Assembly (NCBI RefSeq): GCF_000427625.1
Contig: NZ_KE386569.1
Span: 3,983,212 to 4,047,211 of the forward strand
From: Methylobacter luteus IMV-B-3098
GTDB taxonomy: Bacteria > Pseudomonadota > Gammaproteobacteria > Methylococcales > Methylomonadaceae
DNA length: 64,000 bases
Direction: 5' to 3'
Below are positions 17,045 to 27,800 of this stretch, piece by piece (within the stretch, counting starts at the first letter, position 1; the number at the start of each line of letters is the position of its first letter). A program made the position numbers and the translations under genes. The notes below the pieces were generated by a model, which was not told the DNA's origin, did no database searches, and saw only the letters and a list, made by a program, of their open reading frames with translations.

Positions 17045-20000
17045 TAGCGCCGATCTTCCAGTGTTGAACTAAAACAGCCTTTTTCGCTAATCGCAGTCAA
17101 TCTGACAAAACCTCCGGGTTGCCAGTCGACGGCTATTTTTTCGCCGACATAAAATGGCTCCTTGGTCGCAGTAGTGAAATCCCATACCCAGGCGGCAATG
17201 CCGGTGGTGGGCATTTCCTCGTTGATGGCAAAGATGAACAGATTGTCTCCTTCCGGGTTGGAAACGAAAGCCGGTTTCAGATCGAATCCGTCGCAAAGGC
17301 TGACGAAATCGCTGCCTGTGCACTGGTTGCGCTGGCTGCAGGCAAAGGCGGGCACGCGGGTTTCTTTATTGTCCAGATCGAAATTGATAAAGATTGCGCC
17401 ATCGAAAGGGGCCGCACCGATGGCGTCATTTCCATAGCGCACGGAAAAATTACCGGAAGAGGCTCGGTGGCTGAAACTGAAATCGAATGTGAAGCTGAAG
17501 GTGTCCTTAATAAAATGTTCTATCCATAGAATGCCGAAAGGATCGCTTTCAGCCGGCGCATAACTGATTGTCAGGCGATCCCGGCTCAGTTGCCCGAAAG
17601 CCTCGTTGATGGCCTTGTTGACGACTTCATTGAGTTTTTCAACGGCGGCGTTCAGCGCGGTTTTGAAGTCGTTGTTAAGGTCGTTGGCACTGATTTGCAG
17701 GAGATCATCGGTTCCGCTCAAGTCAAGGTCCTGACCGTTAAAGCGCAGCTTGAGCCCGGAGGTTTGCTTGTAGCTCCGGTAAGTTGCAGGCTGCAGCCAA
17801 AGCCGGTAAGCGCAACGTTGCGACTGGCCGTCATCCGGCAAATCACAGGGCGACGGACAGGTATGGGTGAGCGTGGTCTCGATCATGCATAGCTGTTGGT
17901 CGGTGATGCGTAACGCCAGACTGGCGCCGCTCGCCATCGGCGCGCTGGTATAGCTTGCGCCGTCTATGGGTGAATCATTGACGGTATAAGGCGGGGTGCC
18001 TCCGGTTATCGATAGGGTCGCGACGTAGGTCTGGCCGTCTTCAGCGCATTTAAATACCGGCTCGCCGACGCGCAGAGGTTCCGGGATGACGACGGTTTGC
18101 GGGGCGGACACGGCGTTGTTGGCATCCTGAATGACCAGCGTATGCTCGCCGGCACTTAAAAGGACCGGGTTGACCAGATCCTGGTAATCCTGCTCATCGA
18201 TTCTGATTCGGTAAGGCGGCATGCCGTCCTTGACGGTTATCGTGACTGCCGCGGCCGGAGTTTCCTGATCAGTTTGGGTGCAGCCGATAACGACCGTAAA
18301 AGTCGGCGGCGTTTTGGGCAGTATGAATTGTATCGGGGCGCAGTCGGAGCAGCAAAGATAAGGCAGGTAAAAGTCGCCGACCACGGTGCCGTCAGCCAGG
18401 TCATTAACCGTTGCGGCGATGATTTTGTCGGCTTTGCCGAGAAAGTCGAAAGCGTCCGGGACATTCGGTATCAGCGCTGACAGGCCGTCCAGCACCCGTT
18501 GAAAGTCCGGGTTAATGAACGAAGGTTGCTGGGTTTGCAGGCGCTTGATGGCGGCTATCAAGTCCGGGCGGGCAATAATGGCCGGGCCGGTATCGACCGG
18601 GGCAGCGGCGCTGGTTGTAGAATTTCTGGTCACGTCAACAAAGTCAAGGTCCGGCTGGATAAAGACAAAATCCCTCAGGTTTGCCGCATTGGCGTGAAGG
18701 GGCAGAATAATGCCCATTGCAAAGGGATCGATGCGCCGGGTGGCGGCTTTGAGGCTGGCTGCTGCGCTGCTTTTCGCCGCCGGCTTCTGATGGTAGACCA
18801 AAATGAACGTGCCGCCTAACGGTACGCCGGCTTTATGCTGAATGCCAGGATGATCCGGCAGGAAGTTGCCGAGAAACTGCTTTTTCTTCAACGCCTTGAT
18901 ACGGCGCGTATATTCGTCGTGCAGTGCTTTTAAGGCGTCCAGTTGGCAGCTGTTCAGCAAATCCTCAAGCCGGTCGTCTATTTCCTCCCAGCTCAAAACA
19001 GCAGCGTTGCCCTCCAGATTGGAGATGCCTTGCTCGCGCCTTGTTTCGATGGCTTTGACGACGATGGCGAGATTCCTGAAGCGGTCTTCAAGCTCGGTGA
19101 AATTGACGTTGGCAAAATCGTTGGGCAACGCGCCGCTCAGTTTGATGAGATAAAAGAAGCTGTAATAGACCAGCATATCGCCGGGAGGAAAGATCGCGAT
19201 CCAGCTTGCCATATAATTGGCGTCAATGTCCGGCACGACACCGCCCTGCTGGGTTATATAATCTTCAAAAGTGCGGCCCAACGTATTGAGCTGCACGAGA
19301 AAATCGGGCGCATACCGGTTGATGACGTCGAATTGCGATTTGACCGGCGTCTTTACCGGCGAGTCGGCATCAAAAGGCAGGTCATAAAAATAGGTCAGCG
19401 ACTTGACCAAAGCGCCCAGTATTTGCTCGCGTGTCACGTCATACAGGGTCTCCAAATCCTGAAACCGGCAGTTTTCCTGGCTTGCATCGATGGGAACGGT
19501 TTCGTCGAAAGCGCCCGTGCGCAACGCGATGAGTTGGATGGGCAGGCGATGGCTGGACTTGATCGACAGCAGGGTATTCAGCACCATTTGATAGTTTTTA
19601 CCCAGATGCCCCTCTATCCGCAGGAAATTGTAAGGTTCCAGATCGTAGGCCAGCGCCTGGGTGATGAATGCAGGCGCGGCCGGCACGTATTCCTCCGCGC
19701 GGTAACTCAGGTTGTGATGGGCTCTAAGGCGCCGGCTTTTTTCGGGATTCCACAGTTGATACAACGGCGGCGTACCGGTTTGATGGTAATAATACGGAAT
19801 GGCTTTTTCGGACAACGCCACATCGCCCAGTTTGGACGGTGTGATGCGAATTTGCGAGTCCGTGGGAACAACATGCGTCAGCGGCGGCTTTATCGGCGGC
19901 AAAGCGGGCGCGTGCGTAAAGCGGTCGATCATCTCCACCATGCGCCGGAACAACAGCACGACTTCGCGGGTGCGCCGCTCGCAATCGCCAATGGCGGCAG

Positions 20001-21063
20001 AAGGCAAAAAGCGATGACGATAACCCAATGCATCGATGTCCTCGGCCGGAAACAACAGGCCCAGCATCAAATGACGCGGGAACAGGGCTTCGGAGGGGCA
20101 GCAGGCGCACAGCAAGTCCATGCCCAACCAGCGGAATTCATCGTAGGCGCGGATCAGGTCGTCGAAGAAATCATAGTAGTACGGCAAAAAGCGCACCTGC
20201 TCGGCGGTTGCCGGTGCGTTATCCAAAAAACCGAACCGAGCCATAAAGCCGCTAAAAGGATCGCTGGTATAAGTCTCTTTCAGGATGGGATGAAAAGCCT
20301 GATAGGCGCGGGTCAGCGCGTCGCCGAGCGCGGCGGCCAGATCGACGGTGCTGAAAATTTTCAGGAAGGCCGCCAGCACGTCATGGCTCGTCACGGGCTG
20401 GCTGTTGGGTACGTCATAGCGCGGCATGCGCAAATCCGGCAGGTTCAGCTGCGCCGCTAGAGCAGATTCGAGACCGCCCAGGCCAGGATCGCCCGATGCC
20501 TCGTTCGCACTGGCAATGATGCCGTCAAGATCGGTTTTGCCTATTAATAAAGGCCTGACCTTGACGGTGACGTCCGAACCCTTGTCGTTGCAGTTGTTGG
20601 GGCTGCAATTGCGCAGGGCGGCTTTTTTCAGCTCAAGAAACAGTAAAACCGCCTTGTCATCGAGAAAGCCAGCCGGGTTTGCCAAAGGCGTGGTATTGGG
20701 TTCGCCGTCCCGAAACAATTCCCAAAGCGGATATTGCTGGCTCGTCGCGCTGTTTTTGAATGCCGGATAATCGATGTCAGCGGGCAATTCGTAGGTCCGG
20801 TACGCGACCAGTGCCAGATCGTTCGGTTCCATGATCAGATAGCCTTCGGAGGTGACGCCGCAGCCTCTGGACAGGAAAATCGTGCCCGGCGCATTTATGT
20901 CGTCAAGCCTGATCTCCAGACCGCAGACGATGCCGATGCCGATCAGGTTGGCCCGCGTCAGGCGTTGCTGTTCGTCCAGATAGCCGAAGGCCTGATTCAG
21001 ATGCGCATTGGTCAGTACCTGATTGGCTTCGAAGACCGGATAGTTGTCTTGTAGTGGTTGCAT
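17044..21063 (-). CDS. Large eCIS protein in fibre position, with Ig/SprB-like C-terminal repeats
   Basis: 1339 residues, no signal peptide. The N-terminus (MQPLQDNYPVFEANQVLTN, then LTRANLIGIGIVCGLEIRL) recalls unnamed proteins of Bacteroidota-type eCIS loci. The first ~950 residues look globular/helical. Residues about 950-1120 hold two or more beta-sandwich repeats with the GGTPPY-type signature (VKDGMPPYRIRI; SITGGTPPYTVN) typical of SprB/PKD-like adhesin repeats, followed by a Cys-rich patch (SPCDLP...QRCAY) and further beta domains. In Afp/PVC operons the gene between the second baseplate protein and the tape measure is the tail fibre (Pvc13), so a target-binding or baseplate-cage role is plausible. 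Function is not proven by the sequence. Confidence 0.7.
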   Translation of the reverse strand: MQPLQDNYPVFEANQVLTNAHLNQAFGYLDEQQRLTRANLIGIGIVCGLEIRLDDINAPGTIFLSRGCGVTSEGYLIMEPNDLALVAYRTYELPADIDYPAFKNSATSQQYPLWELFRDGEPNTTPLANPAGFLDDKAVLLFLELKKAALRNCSPNNCNDKGSDVTVKVRPLLIGKTDLDGIIASANEASGDPGLGGLESALAAQLNLPDLRMPRYDVPNSQPVTSHDVLAAFLKIFSTVDLAAALGDALTRAYQAFHPILKETYTSDPFSGFMARFGFLDNAPATAEQVRFLPYYYDFFDDLIRAYDEFRWLGMDLLCACCPSEALFPRHLMLGLLFPAEDIDALGYRHRFLPSAAIGDCERRTREVVLLFRRMVEMIDRFTHAPALPPIKPPLTHVVPTDSQIRITPSKLGDVALSEKAIPYYYHQTGTPPLYQLWNPEKSRRLRAHHNLSYRAEEYVPAAPAFITQALAYDLEPYNFLRIEGHLGKNYQMVLNTLLSIKSSHRLPIQLIALRTGAFDETVPIDASQENCRFQDLETLYDVTREQILGALVKSLTYFYDLPFDADSPVKTPVKSQFDVINRYAPDFLVQLNTLGRTFEDYITQQGGVVPDIDANYMASWIAIFPPGDMLVYYSFFYLIKLSGALPNDFANVNFTELEDRFRNLAIVVKAIETRREQGISNLEGNAAVLSWEEIDDRLEDLLNSCQLDALKALHDEYTRRIKALKKKQFLGNFLPDHPGIQHKAGVPLGGTFILVYHQKPAAKSSAAASLKAATRRIDPFAMGIILPLHANAANLRDFVFIQPDLDFVDVTRNSTTSAAAPVDTGPAIIARPDLIAAIKRLQTQQPSFINPDFQRVLDGLSALIPNVPDAFDFLGKADKIIAATVNDLADGTVVGDFYLPYLCCSDCAPIQFILPKTPPTFTVVIGCTQTDQETPAAAVTITVKDGMPPYRIRIDEQDYQDLVNPVLLSAGEHTLVIQDANNAVSAPQTVVIPEPLRVGEPVFKCAEDGQTYVATLSITGGTPPYTVNDSPIDGASYTSAPMASGASLALRITDQQLCMIETTLTHTCPSPCDLPDDGQSQRCAYRLWLQPATYRSYKQTSGLKLRFNGQDLDLSGTDDLLQISANDLNNDFKTALNAAVEKLNEVVNKAINEAFGQLSRDRLTISYAPAESDPFGILWIEHFIKDTFSFTFDFSFSHRASSGNFSVRYGNDAIGAAPFDGAIFINFDLDNKETRVPAFACSQRNQCTGSDFVSLCDGFDLKPAFVSNPEGDNLFIFAINEEMPTTGIAAWVWDFTTATKEPFYVGEKIAVDWQPGGFVRLTAISEKGCFSSTLEDRR

Positions 21064-21079
21064 GGCGATGTCACTATTG

Positions 21080-24000
21080 TCAGAAGGTTTCAGATGATTT
21101 GGGATAGCTGGCGTGAAGCGAACCCAGCGCGGTACTGCCGAGGCGCACCGGGTTCAGGTCGCTGCCATCGTCGCAATCGTGCAGGGTTGCGTCCGGGTAA
21201 ACGTTGCGCAGTCCGGCCAGCAGGTTGACGGCCTGCCACAGGCGGAACGATACTTCCCGATAACCGGCATAGCGCTCATCCAGCAGGGCCTGTATGGCTG
21301 CGGCCGTGCCGGTCCTGAACGTGGCGTCGACACAGAAGGCCGGCGGCTGACCGTTGCCTTCTTCACGCAGGCTGATGGTTATCGGCTGGAAATCGGTGAG
21401 ATCGCCGAAATCCCGGCCTTGCTGAATGTTGCCGCTCATCCACTGGTAAAAGGCCGTGCCGTATGCGCTCAGTATGCCGGCACTGCACCGGCACAGATCC
21501 GCAGCCGAAGCGCTCAGCAGATTGGCCGACAGGATGGCGTGAAGCTGTTCCGGCAGGCGTTCTTCGGTCCAGTCGATCCTGGCGTTGGCTTCCAGCCACT
21601 GGCGCCAGGCATTTTCAAAGCGCTCGAACTGCCAGCCGCCGAGCGCGATGTGCTGAAAATAGTCCAGCATCAGCGCTGCAATCTGTTGCCAGATCGTCTC
21701 ATCAATCACGGCCGCGCAATCCAGGCCGTTGGCGTCCAGATTGCCAAACAGCGCCTGCAGTTCGGTTTTCAGTTCATCCGGCTGGAAATTGCGCAGGATT
21801 TTGTCCTGATACCACAGCCTGAAGGCATCGCTGAAGCGGTGGTAAAGCGCTGTCGCGCAGCCGCAGATTTGTTGTTCGTCTGCGCTGGCCGAGGCCGCGC
21901 TCAGCAGTTCCGCCACGTTGCCGACTACCGGATCGCAAGGATTGGCCGTAAATCCCTCGTTGCCGACCCAGCAGATCTTCGCGAGCAGATGGGCGGGCGT
22001 TTCCCGGCGGATCGTGCGGTCGGCGAAACCGCGCAGGTCCATATTGTCGTTATAAGGCGCCGTCCAGCCGGGCATGACCCAGGTCAGGCGAAACGAATAG
22101 GGGTCTTCATCGCCGCAGGTTCCGCAGGTGCCGCTGACGCAGGCAGGGTAGAGCGCATCGCCCGGGAATTTGGGCCGCAGCAGCAGATGTTCGACGACGA
22201 TGGCGCGTTCGTTGGCGCTCCAGCTTAGCAATTCGGTTTTGAGCGCTTCGGCTTCACTTTTGCTTGCAAGCGGATTCGACTGGCCTAGCGGGTTGTTGCC
22301 GGCGTCTTTGAGCTTGAGCAGATATTGGGTCGCTTCAGCCGCAATGTCGTAGGCGTCCGGGTTGCTCATGGCCGCAAGCAGTGATCGAGAGGCTTGCCGT
22401 TTAGCTTCTTCGTTGTCACTGGCATTGACGCCGATGCTGCCGGCAAACCAGCTGTGTTGCTGGGCGTCTACTAATTGGTAGGTTGCCGTATAAAAGTTGC
22501 CGGCCGGTTCATCGGTGTCCATGCTGAAACTCAGGCAGGGAAAGCCCAGCAGCAGACTGACGCGCTTCTTGATGCCGGACTGGTTATCCTGTGAGGCCGG
22601 CAGGGTGTAATTGAAAGCCTTGCCGCGATCATGACTGATGCCGGGATACGCGGTCAGAAAGGTGATCTTGTCCTTGATCAGGCGATCCTGCGCGGCCTGC
22701 TGGCCTTGTGACCGGGTTAGCAGCAGCGCGTATTCATCAAATTGTTCGCCGAAGCGGGCCATCAGATGATTGAGGAAGCGATTGCGCCGTTCATGAAATT
22801 CCGGCATGGTTTCAACCATCGTTTCCAGCTCGGCATTACCGAGACCGTTGGTCAAATCGGCATAGCCTTTGATGACGGATTCGCTGAATTCCTTGAAGAA
22901 ATAGGTGCGATCTGTCGCCGGGTCGAGCGAGAACAGATCGGCGGCATGGGCGATTTGCGCCAGGGCGTTGGCGATGAGCTGCTCAAAGAGCAGCAGATAA
23001 GCCTTGAGCTGCCGGGCCTGTGCCTTGCGCTGAGTTGAGGCATGAGACGGCAGGCCTTCCAGGCCGATGCCGTAGGTCAGCGGAAAACCGTATTGCAGCG
23101 GAAAATAAGCTTCGGGATCGCGGAATGTGCCTTCGGGGATGGACAGGTCGTTGAGCGTGTTTTTGATTTTGGGCCGCTCCATTTCGCCGCGCAGCTGTAT
23201 CAGGGTGTCATAAGCCTCGTCTTTTCTGGGCGCAAACGGCAGGCCGTTTTTGAAAAACAGGAATCGGGACAGATCCCGATGGAAACGGGGCTGATGCAGG
23301 GGACTGACATACAGCAGCCAGGCAGCGCTGATTTTATTGTTGTCGAATATCGGGCTTCCGTCGCTAGCCCAGGCTGGATCGGCGGCGCCTTTGACAACAT
23401 TGCCTTCCTCATCGTATTTGCTTAGCAGCAGGTTATTGACGGCAATGACGCCTTTGATGTCCATCAGGCTGTTGATGAGATCGGAGACGCGTAAAACGGT
23501 TTTTAAGCCGGAATCTTCAAGGTCTTCCTTTTTAATAAATCCGTTGCTTAATTCGGGACCGTTGAAAATATCTTCCACGGGCGTGTCGTCAGCCAGCAGT
23601 TCCTGCAGCGCGTAAAAGGGCACGGGCGGATTGAAATAGTGTTCGATAGTCAGCCAGATCTCGGCCTGTATGCGTTCGATGTCGGCATCGGGCTTGATTT
23701 CAACATCGGCGCAGACGCTCACATCCTCGATATCGACGGTCCTGATGCGGCAATAATCTTCGTCCAGGTTCCGATGTTTTTGCAAAGCGTCTTTGGCGGC
23801 GCTAATAGCCTTGTCGGTTCCGATCAGCTTGTTCCGGTAACGCTGGATGAATCCCTCTGATGTTTGGTCTTCGAACAAAGCCTTCATGCCGTCGGCCGTG
23901 ACCTGGTTTTTGGCGGTCACATCGCCGAACATGCGCAGCGCGGCATGTTCGATGATAATGTTTTCTCCGCCCGGCAGGAGTTCCAGCTCGAAACGCACGT

Positions 24001-24823
24001 ACCAGACCTGACGCCAGTGATCGCGCAGATATTTATCGCGCCCGGCGTCATCCAGCAACGGGTCTGTCAGCACGTCGTAGGTTTTGGTGGCGCCAATACC
24101 TACCTTGACCTTGAATGAAGCGCCGTTTGAGCCCGAGAAAGCATCGCCGCTTTCGATGAAAAACTGTCCCTGTCCTGGATTTGCCAGTTGCCAGTCCGGG
24201 AAGCGCATCTCTATTGATATCCGGTGCGGATTGCCTTCGGCGTCGAAAACGCTGTAGGCATGCCTGACCTTGCGGTCATTCAGGTCGCCCAGTTCAGGGT
24301 CTGCTTCCAGTTCCAGCAAGACCTCGTACAAACCTTGCGGCTCGACTCGTTTGGGATGCAGCGCGTCGTCGGGTTTTTGATAGGAAAGCTGCAGTTGGTC
24401 GTTCTGGCACCAGGCGTAATAGCTGAAGCCGCAGGCGCAATCCTTGCAAAACACCCAGGCATTGCGTATGTGCTCAAGGTCGATCAGCAGGCGACGGAAA
24501 TCGTCAGGCGTCAGCGGATTGACCGTCAAAATGTCGCGGGCGGTAAAAAAGGCCTGGTCCGGGAAAGGCGTTTTGGCGTTTGCCGACGGCGAAGCGGGCG
24601 TCAACAGGTCAGCGATATTCCAACCGCTGCGGTAGGCCAGATCGGTAATGGCGTAACACAGGTTTTCGAGAATAGTGATGCCGGGGTCATGGGTGTTGTA
24701 GTCCGTCCATAAGCGGCTGCCCATCCGTTCGATAAAACCGATGCCTTCGCGCCGGAGACGATAGTAATCCTCGGCGGCTTTCAGTTCAGGCTGTTTGGGC
24801 AGGCTATCGGGTATCTTGTTCAT
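21080..24823 (-). CDS. eCIS baseplate protein, second J-like (Afp12/Pvc12-like)
   Basis: 1247 residues. The N-terminal block IGFIERMGSRLWTDYNTHDPGITILENLCYAITDLAYR is the hallmark of the Afp12-type baseplate wedge protein, distantly related to phage gpJ/T4 gp6. It builds the ring around the hub that opens when the sheath fires. The rest is long alpha/beta sequence with a Cys cluster CVSGTCGTCGDED near residue 890 and CGCATAL near 1000, which could bind metal or form local disulfides. It starts by a 4-nt ATGA overlap with the preceding baseplate gene, fitting stoichiometric co-synthesis. It is longer than the ~960-residue Afp12 I remember. Confidence 0.85.
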   Translation of the reverse strand: MNKIPDSLPKQPELKAAEDYYRLRREGIGFIERMGSRLWTDYNTHDPGITILENLCYAITDLAYRSGWNIADLLTPASPSANAKTPFPDQAFFTARDILTVNPLTPDDFRRLLIDLEHIRNAWVFCKDCACGFSYYAWCQNDQLQLSYQKPDDALHPKRVEPQGLYEVLLELEADPELGDLNDRKVRHAYSVFDAEGNPHRISIEMRFPDWQLANPGQGQFFIESGDAFSGSNGASFKVKVGIGATKTYDVLTDPLLDDAGRDKYLRDHWRQVWYVRFELELLPGGENIIIEHAALRMFGDVTAKNQVTADGMKALFEDQTSEGFIQRYRNKLIGTDKAISAAKDALQKHRNLDEDYCRIRTVDIEDVSVCADVEIKPDADIERIQAEIWLTIEHYFNPPVPFYALQELLADDTPVEDIFNGPELSNGFIKKEDLEDSGLKTVLRVSDLINSLMDIKGVIAVNNLLLSKYDEEGNVVKGAADPAWASDGSPIFDNNKISAAWLLYVSPLHQPRFHRDLSRFLFFKNGLPFAPRKDEAYDTLIQLRGEMERPKIKNTLNDLSIPEGTFRDPEAYFPLQYGFPLTYGIGLEGLPSHASTQRKAQARQLKAYLLLFEQLIANALAQIAHAADLFSLDPATDRTYFFKEFSESVIKGYADLTNGLGNAELETMVETMPEFHERRNRFLNHLMARFGEQFDEYALLLTRSQGQQAAQDRLIKDKITFLTAYPGISHDRGKAFNYTLPASQDNQSGIKKRVSLLLGFPCLSFSMDTDEPAGNFYTATYQLVDAQQHSWFAGSIGVNASDNEEAKRQASRSLLAAMSNPDAYDIAAEATQYLLKLKDAGNNPLGQSNPLASKSEAEALKTELLSWSANERAIVVEHLLLRPKFPGDALYPACVSGTCGTCGDEDPYSFRLTWVMPGWTAPYNDNMDLRGFADRTIRRETPAHLLAKICWVGNEGFTANPCDPVVGNVAELLSAASASADEQQICGCATALYHRFSDAFRLWYQDKILRNFQPDELKTELQALFGNLDANGLDCAAVIDETIWQQIAALMLDYFQHIALGGWQFERFENAWRQWLEANARIDWTEERLPEQLHAILSANLLSASAADLCRCSAGILSAYGTAFYQWMSGNIQQGRDFGDLTDFQPITISLREEGNGQPPAFCVDATFRTGTAAAIQALLDERYAGYREVSFRLWQAVNLLAGLRNVYPDATLHDCDDGSDLNPVRLGSTALGSLHASYPKSSETF

Positions 24824-27800
24824 ACGGATTCACACTGACAGGTGCTGTCGACCGTTGTTTGCTGGGCGGGATTAATGACTTCGATCGTGTGATGCCGGGC
24901 CGAAACCAGGATGGAGACGGCTTTCGAGCCTTCTATTTCGGTAACATCCAGATCGACGGCTTCGATTTTCTGGCCGTTGCCGTCGAGCTTTGTATAGGTA
25001 TGGGACAGTTTGAAATCGGTGACATAATCCACATACGGCTGTTCTTCCACAAAGTTGATCAGCACGGATTGAAAAATTTTTCCTCCGAAAGTCGGGCTGC
25101 CGCCGCCCGGAAAAGCCCAGGGCGAGAGGAAGCGGGTAATGGCTTCATCGAGTTTGTTGGCATGGAACGCTTCATCAAAACCTTCGTGGAAGCGCACCTT
25201 GAAATGCGCGCCGACTTCCTCGAACAGCGGGTTTTTGACATGCAGTTTGACGAAGCAGGAAAGACGTTGTTGCAGGAATGCCTTGATGTCCTCCAGAAGC
25301 CCCAGGCTGGTGTAGGGTCGCAGCGGATCGCGCAGGTTGTGGAATTGCTGGTTCGGAACGGTGACGATCGTGACATGGCCCGGCGCCAGCTCCCGGTAGA
25401 TGCCGCTGCCTTCATCGGGTTCGTAATGCGTATGGTTCAGGCATTTGGCCTGATAAATTTGCGGAAAGGCTTCCAGCAGCAAATGTTCATAATCCCAAAG
25501 CGCGATGGCCCGGTCTTTGTGCCGCAGGCGCTCGCTGATGCGTGTATAAAAGGCATCGGGCTGCTCGGCGCCTTTGCCGCCGAAATCCGGAAACGGTTGG
25601 CTGATGCCTTTGACGGCGGCGTTGGGCGTCTCAAGCTTACTAATGGTGCCTGCCGGCAGTGTTTGGGCGGGAAATGCCGGATCGTTGCCGTTGTTTTTGA
25701 AGGTGGCGGTCAGACCCTGCGCCTCGACCATCTGCAAGCGGCATATCGCATCGCTTTCCGCAGCGACGGATGCCCTGAGCCAGTGTTGTCCGGCCGGCAG
25801 CAGGGTATTGTCCGATGAGGCATCATCCGGCACCGAGAAAGTAATGATTCCGGAATTTAAAAGCCCGGAAGTGCCGTCCTGCACGGTATTTTCGGGAAAA
25901 CCGATCCATTCGTTGTTGCGCAGATAGCTCCAGTGGATATGCGGCTGCGGTTTTACCGATACCGGGTCGGCCGTGCCGTCGGCAATCTGAAAGAACAGCG
26001 CCAGATTTTGCGGCGGCCGCAGGTCGGCGATGCCGATATAGCATTCGGCCTCATGCCTGACGGGGTGATTGGCCGGCAGTTTTTTATCGAAACCGTTGCC
26101 GCCGGCGCTGTTCAGATGTCTGAACTGCGGCAATAAATAGAGAGACGGATCTGTGGCGCCGGTCTTCAGAAACGGGTGCTGTTCGGCATGACCGAACGGG
26201 GCCAGATGAAAAAAACGGCCCGGACGCGCGTCGAAATCGGTTTGCTGGCCGCTGCCGGGCAGCAGGGTTTGCGTCGCCGTGTAGGCCAGCGTCAGTTCGG
26301 TAATGAACGGGCCGGCAGGCGGGGTGGGTTTGGGGTTAGGGGTAACTTTGTTAATGACATTGTCTATATAAGTGTTCAATGCCTCTTCATACTGGCTCTG
26401 ACCAAAATCGCTGGAGAGTTTCAGGCGCACATAGCCGTGCCGGGACGCCGTGTTGAACATCGCCTGTTCCGACAGATCAGGTTTGTCCACATACGGTTTT
26501 ACGTTGCTTGCAACGCCGCTCAGCAGTTCAAATTCGGTTTCGGCAATGTCAAAAGAGAGCGTTTTCACCGTTGACCATTGGCCGTCCTGCAGGAAGTCCA
26601 CGCCAATTTTGACCGTGGCGCCGGAGTACGGGGCAGGAGCGACTTGCCAGCCTATATTGACCGTGCAGGAAGAAAGTTTCTTCTGGAACCCTTCCCGGGA
26701 GCCAATCACCAGGCTGCTGTGGGTCGCGGGCGATGCGCCGAAAGGCTGAAACGGTTTGGAGGCGTCGACCGGACCAAAGTCATTGGCAATCGCCAGTGTT
26801 TTCAAACCGCTGACCGATACGTCCAGCTCAACCTTTTGCACACGGATAGCTTCAAGTTCGGCATAAAGAAACTCGCTGTTATCGTTATGCGCCAGTTTAA
26901 GCAGCAACACCGGCAGATCGGTCTCAAAGCTGTAGCCATGCGTTTTGGCTGAATAAGGCGTAACGGACGGATCGGCCCCGCCCAACCGGATTGTCAGCCG
27001 CAATTGGCCGCTGGCGGGAATGGCGAATTCAGTCACTTCGGCCTGAAACCAGCCTTTTTCGGTGCTGACAAAACAGGCAACATCAGCTTTATGATTAGCG
27101 GCCAGAGCGCTGGCCATGTCGATGGCAAAGCGTAGCGTAATGGTTCGAACGCCTTCCGCCAGCAATAAATAGTACGAGACGACGGCAAAGCCGATTTCGG
27201 CTTCGGGCATTCTGATTTCGGTTAGCTCGCCCTGGCTGTAGAGCTTGTTAAAGAAGGGCTGCCAGGATTGGTCGGCGGACGTGAGTTTTGCGCCCATGCC
27301 GTCATCGGAATTGGCGACCGGCGATGCAAACAGGCGGCCACCCTGGTAGGGCAAACTGTCATGCAGGGAATTTGTATGCCGATAGACGGTTTTCAGCGAT
27401 GTGACTTTGCCCCTGTTGGCAATAAAAGTCTGGTCATTGGCAAAGAATACATCGACTCCCGAATCATCCTTGCCCGCTTTAAACAGCGTATCGGCGGCTA
27501 TTTCATGACTCTCAGCCTGTTTGGCCAGTTCCACCAGCAGGTGGACATGGCTGGGTTCGGCAGGTTTTTCTTTCAGGCGCAGGATTTGTCGATAATAAAA
27601 ATCCAGATGGCGCGCTGTCAGGGTATTGGTTTCTGCGCGGGCATGGTCAAACAGCTGCAGAAAGGACAGGAACAGGGCATAGTGCGGTTCGTGGTCATCG
27701 CGGCCGGTCAGGGTTTGCCGCAGGGCCTGCTTTGCCTCAATGACAGTGCGGACATAGACTTTCAGGAACTGGTCAAAGATGGAGGTAAAGAGATTGTGCG

